In this document: positions 61,430 through 64,000 of the stretch, piece after piece | How positions within the stretch are numbered: the stretch's first letter is position 1 | Layout of the letters: every line of letters starts with the position of its first letter | NCBI RefSeq assembly: GCF_019396345.1 | Contig: NZ_JAHKRM010000016.1 | Coordinates: 26,976-90,975 of the forward strand | Length of the DNA stretch: 64,000 bases | Source: Nonomuraea guangzhouensis | Lineage (GTDB): Bacteria > Actinomycetota > Actinomycetes > Streptosporangiales > Streptosporangiaceae | Direction of reading: 5' to 3' | The notes under the pieces: model-generated | The model's database searches: none | Told to the model about the DNA's origin: nothing | What the model saw: the letters and a program-made list of their open reading frames with translations, nothing else | Translations under genes and position numbers: made by a program

Positions 61430-61873
61430 GTCGCCGCGTAACGTTCAGGACGCCGTCGACGGTGAGGTTGACAGCGGTCCTTTGCCCGGCGGCGAATAGG
61501 AGAACGGTGATCAGCTCGGCCTCGTCCGGCAGCGTCCGGATCAGCTCGGTCGCGACAGCCTCGGCACGCGCTCGCGGGCGCTCTCTCTTGACCGGCCCGC
61601 GCAGGCGGCTGTGGTCGATCCGTGGAGTCCATGAGCAGGAACGATTCCACCGGCTCTGTCGGACCGCCTTTGCCGAGCGGGTCGGAGCCGTGTCCGAAAC
61701 GGAGATCCCGTCCGCCCCGGGTACGAAAGAGTGGCCCACGCCGCTGTATTTCCCGATATTTCGCATATGGAGCGCAGGGCGATATCCGCGTCCCAGGGAT
61801 CGAAGCCCAGCATGTCCGTGGTGCTCGGCGGTGGCGGGTCGGAGCCCTTGTAAGGACGGCTGTGCTCGCTCAT
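61430..61873 (-). pseudogene. Probable frameshifted small gene
   Basis: Two minus-strand segments look coding but lie in different frames. One starts at ATG 61873 with MSEHSRPYKGSDPPPP, then TTDMLGFDPWDADIAL and a NTAAWATLSYPGRTGSPF-like part. The other (about 61590-61440) reads AEAVATELIRTLPDEAELITVLLFAAGQRTAVNLTVDG. Together they would form a protein of about 145 residues with one or more frameshifts. The family is not recognised; the call rests only on composition and codon pattern. Confidence 0.35.
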
Positions 61874-62059
61874 CAGGCCCCGAAGCGTGCCGACATATGG
61901 CGAGTACTTCACATACAGAGGATCATGTCAATGTCGATCGTCAAATGTCAGGATTGGCTTGCTTGACGACCTTTCCAGAATGCGTTTACCGTCTGCGAGA
62001 CGAGCAGCTCTGCTCGGACAGAGACGTCTCGAGTTCTGCTGTTGGGGGGAGGGCTCCCG

Positions 62060-62272
62060 ATGTATGTGCTCACTGAAGGCGTCGAGCTCAGCCATGCGGA
62101 TCTGGCGTTGCTGGCGGAGCTTGCCAAGGGAGTCACGGTTGACCGGGTGGGCAGACGACTGGATATCAGCGGGCGCACGGTACGCCGGAGACTGCGGGGT
62201 ATCTGCGACCGCATCGGAGTCGCCACCGCCATCGAGGCCGTGGCCTGGGCCGCCCGCCGTCAGCTCATCTGA
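62060..62272 (+). CDS. Small orphan LuxR-type helix-turn-helix protein
   Basis: A 70-residue protein consisting only of a GerE/LuxR-like DNA-binding domain: LSHADLALLAELAKGVTVDRVGRRLDISGRTVRRRLRGICDRIGVATAIEAVAWAARR. The arrangement of helices matches the C-terminal domain of response regulators, but no receiver or sensor domain is present. ATG 62060 follows GGGGGAGGG. It lies in a gene-poor stretch and may act alone, as a co-regulator, or be a relic of a larger gene. Confidence 0.8.
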   Translation: MYVLTEGVELSHADLALLAELAKGVTVDRVGRRLDISGRTVRRRLRGICDRIGVATAIEAVAWAARRQLI

Positions 62273-62338
62273 CCGGGCCGCCGGGCCCGCCGCAAGAGCC
62301 CCCGTCGTCAGGGCGCCTGCTGCCGGCGCCCCGGACGT

Positions 62339-63382
62339 TCAGTCGGCGATGCGTACGGCACCCGCGAACGGACGGCGAGCGATGGACGCGATGCGCACGA
62401 CGTCGCCGGTCTGCGGCGCGTGGACCATCATGCCGCCACCGATGTAGATGCCGACGTGGTGCAGGTCGCCGTAGAAGAAGACCAGGTCGCCGGCACGCAG
62501 CTCCTCCTTGGAGATGTGCCGGCCGGCCGTCCACTGATCGCCGGTGTAGTGCGGCAGTGAGATGCCCACCCGCTGGTAGGCCGCCATCACCAGGCCGGAG
62601 CAGTCGTACGAGCTCGGGCCCTCGGCGCCCCAGACGTAGGGCTTGAGCTGCTGCGTGAGCGCCCACCTGGCGGCTATCGCGGCCTTGCCGGCGCCGATGA
62701 CCGGCAGGTTCACCCGCACGGCGCGGGAGCCGGGGCGGCCCGCCTCGCCGATCGCGCGCTTGAACAGGCTGCTCTCGACCTTGGCCACCAGCTTGGTGAT
62801 CTTGTCTCGCTTGGTGTCGAGGCCGTCGACGATCTTCTGGACCTCGTCGATGCGTGTCTTGGCGCTGGTCCTGGCCCGCTCGGCGGCCTCTCTGGCCGCG
62901 GTCACCAGGTTGACCTCGACGCCCTGCTGATGTTCGAGCGCGTCGGTGGTGGCCGCCCGGTCGAGGAAGCTCTCGGGGTCGTCGGAGGAGCTGAACGTCA
63001 GGGAGTGGCCGAGGCCGCCGTTCATGTAGGCGTTCTGGGCCAGCAACGAGGCCTTGGCGCGCTTGGCGGCGAAGTCGGACTCGCTGGTGGCCAGTGTCTT
63101 CTGGGCCGCCTCGACCGCCTTCTTGGCGGTCTTGAGCTTCTCGCGCTGGCCGTTGTACTGCTCGCTGAGCGTCTCGATCTGGGTGTGGAGCTCCTCGGCC
63201 TGCTTGGACAGGGCCTTCAGAGAGGGCTTGGGATCGGCGACGGCGGAGCCGACGGGGATGGCGAACAGGAGAGTGGCGACGGTGGCCGCGATGACACCCA
63301 AGCGGGTGGAGGCTTTCCGGGATCCCGGAGGGCGGGCATGAGCGCCCGCCGGCTTCCCCTCGCGATTGCGGGTGTACTTCAC
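62339..63382 (-). CDS. Secreted NlpC/P60 endopeptidase with coiled coil (RipA-like)
   Basis: A 347-residue exported peptidoglycan hydrolase. A Sec signal (VIAATVATLLFAIPVGSAVA) after a basic N-terminus is followed by a coiled coil (about residues 55-230) and an NlpC/P60 domain with LKPYVWGAEGPSSYDCSGLV (catalytic cysteine) and histidines in LHHVGIYIG and VHAPQTGD. The layout matches that of the enzyme at 32355-33476, and the C-terminal domains are close paralogues. GTG 63382 follows GAGAGGAG. A c-di-AMP riboswitch precedes it. Confidence 0.92.
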   Translation of the reverse strand: MKYTRNREGKPAGAHARPPGSRKASTRLGVIAATVATLLFAIPVGSAVADPKPSLKALSKQAEELHTQIETLSEQYNGQREKLKTAKKAVEAAQKTLATSESDFAAKRAKASLLAQNAYMNGGLGHSLTFSSSDDPESFLDRAATTDALEHQQGVEVNLVTAAREAAERARTSAKTRIDEVQKIVDGLDTKRDKITKLVAKVESSLFKRAIGEAGRPGSRAVRVNLPVIGAGKAAIAARWALTQQLKPYVWGAEGPSSYDCSGLVMAAYQRVGISLPHYTGDQWTAGRHISKEELRAGDLVFFYGDLHHVGIYIGGGMMVHAPQTGDVVRIASIARRPFAGAVRIAD

Positions 63383-63391
63383 GAACCAGCT

Positions 63392-63545
63392 CCTCTCATC
63401 GGCGCCTACCGGGTTAGCTGACGGGTTCGGGCCGGAGCAGCCCTACCGAACGAATCGCTCGGATTCACCCCAGGGTGGCGTCAGGATGAGCTCGCCACCG
63501 GCGGGTCCCCGGTTCTCCTCGCGGAGATTGGGCGCGTCTCCACGC
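63392..63545 (-). promoter_or_regulatory. c-di-AMP riboswitch (ydaO-yuaA type)
   Basis: The minus strand reads ACCGGGGACCC, GGGGTGAATC, GGTAGGG, then CCCGAACCCGTCAGC and TAACCCGGTAGGCG, in the order of the ydaO-yuaA consensus. In actinobacteria this RNA is typical upstream of cell-wall hydrolase genes and shuts off expression when c-di-AMP is high. It ends about 10 bases before the gene start and overlaps the ribosome binding region. Left and right limits are approximate. Confidence 0.88.
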
Positions 63546-63833
63546 TTGGCTCGCGCGGGTGACATCGTCGCTGGACACTAGTGCACTCCGCGTTCGTGCT
63601 CAACCAGAACTGCCAAGTCAGTAGAGGTTTCGCAACCGAAGGGTCACGAGAGGGTCTCGTGCTTGGCCGTACAGAACAGACTTTATGTCCTTTTTCCACC
63701 AAGTTCGCCAAGACATGGAAGCCTAGGAGCCAAGGGATCCCCCATCGTGATTGATCAACCACCGCATGTCATGAGATGGGGGAGAGGTCGCAGTTAGGGG
63801 GGAGCCGTAATCGGATCTGTACTCTGGAGACCC
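63546..63833. other. Divergent intergenic region with a long hairpin
   Basis: Between the riboswitch and the last gene, promoters for both directions should lie here. TCCCCCATC (63738-63746) and GATGGGGGA (63775-63783) form a perfect 9-bp inverted repeat with a 28-base loop. An open frame on the minus strand across the region (63762-63481) overlaps the riboswitch and has no recognisable content, so it is not called a gene. Confidence 0.6.
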
Positions 63834-64000
63834 ATGGAGCAGGTCGCCGAAGTGACAGTCCCGGACACGGAAATCGTCGTCCGGCGTGCCCGCACGCCGG
63901 ATGTCAGGACGATAAGGCGCCTGGTCGACACCTACGCGGGCGCCGGACAGCGGCTTCTGGAGAAGGCCACCGTCACCCTGTACGAGGACGTGCAGGAGTT
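63834..64000 (+). CDS. argA: Amino-acid N-acetyltransferase (N-acetylglutamate synthase, partial)
   Basis: The first 55 residues of a GNAT-fold enzyme; the gene runs off the window. After a short leader, IVVRRARTPDVRTIRRLVDTYAG and RLLEKATVTLYEDVQE match the start of actinobacterial N-acetylglutamate synthases, which begin arginine synthesis by acetylating glutamate. The acetyl-CoA site itself is not yet in view. ATG 63834 follows CTGGAGA. Family assignment is good for so short a fragment. Confidence 0.75.
   Translation, partial: MEQVAEVTVPDTEIVVRRARTPDVRTIRRLVDTYAGAGQRLLEKATVTLYEDVQE

Noticed and set aside
63481..63762. Minus-strand open frame upstream of the RipA-like gene
   Set aside because: It overlaps the c-di-AMP riboswitch and has no recognisable protein features.

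Overview
The window is chromosomal DNA of a high-GC actinomycete. GC-rich third positions, many GTG starts, stop-start overlaps such as ATGA and GTGA, lipoprotein-anchored sugar ABC transporters without their own ATPase, and the blocks ppa-dacB-DUF2342-tilS-hpt-ftsH-folE-folP-folB-folK-DUF3180 and panC-nadB/C-coaX-lysS all fit. The set looks most like Streptosporangiales (Nonomuraea-like), but this is inferred from gene content and not tested.

Bases 1-32300 are mostly accessory. They start with the end of a 44-residue tandem-repeat protein and an integrase remnant. Next comes a sugar cluster read leftwards (isomerase-like, LacD-type aldolase, ADP-dependent sugar kinase) whose ABC transporter has collapsed to a deletion scar beside an intact DeoR regulator. 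A second, intact sugar cluster (9531-17385) encodes a FadR-type regulator, binding protein, two permeases, a GH38 mannosidase-like enzyme and an enolase-superfamily enzyme. A palindrome at that regulator's start recurs upstream of a separate three-gene operon (24573 to 21621: secreted propeller-like protein, aldose epimerase, SDR), which suggests one glycan regulon split over two loci. Around these lie a phosphotransferase, two TetR systems, a transmembrane Ser/Thr kinase, a MNT-HEPN toxin-antitoxin pair, an ABC-F protein, lipoproteins, and an ECF sigma factor carrying its own zinc anti-sigma motif and membrane anchor.

Bases 32300-47500 hold the conserved core: cell-wall hydrolase, pyrophosphatase, PBP4-type carboxypeptidase, TilS, Hpt, FtsH and the folate operon, then a MazEF pair, an orphan NuoD with an acyltransferase, and DoxX. 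Bases 47500-59800 carry a class V aminotransferase under a SAM-IV riboswitch, TerC, a P450, a MidA-type methyltransferase, pantothenate genes, a fused NadB-NadC, CoaX and LysS. The right end has a quinone reductase with an inactivated HxlR regulator, an orphan LuxR-type HTH protein, a RipA-like hydrolase under a c-di-AMP (ydaO) riboswitch, and the start of an N-acetylglutamate synthase.

The strongest unexplained structure is a family of hairpin-rich repeats of about 111 bp. There are four copies: one between convergent genes, two in tandem upstream of the DUF2342 gene, and one cutting hxlR. Removing 115 bp at the last site restores the hxlR frame exactly.
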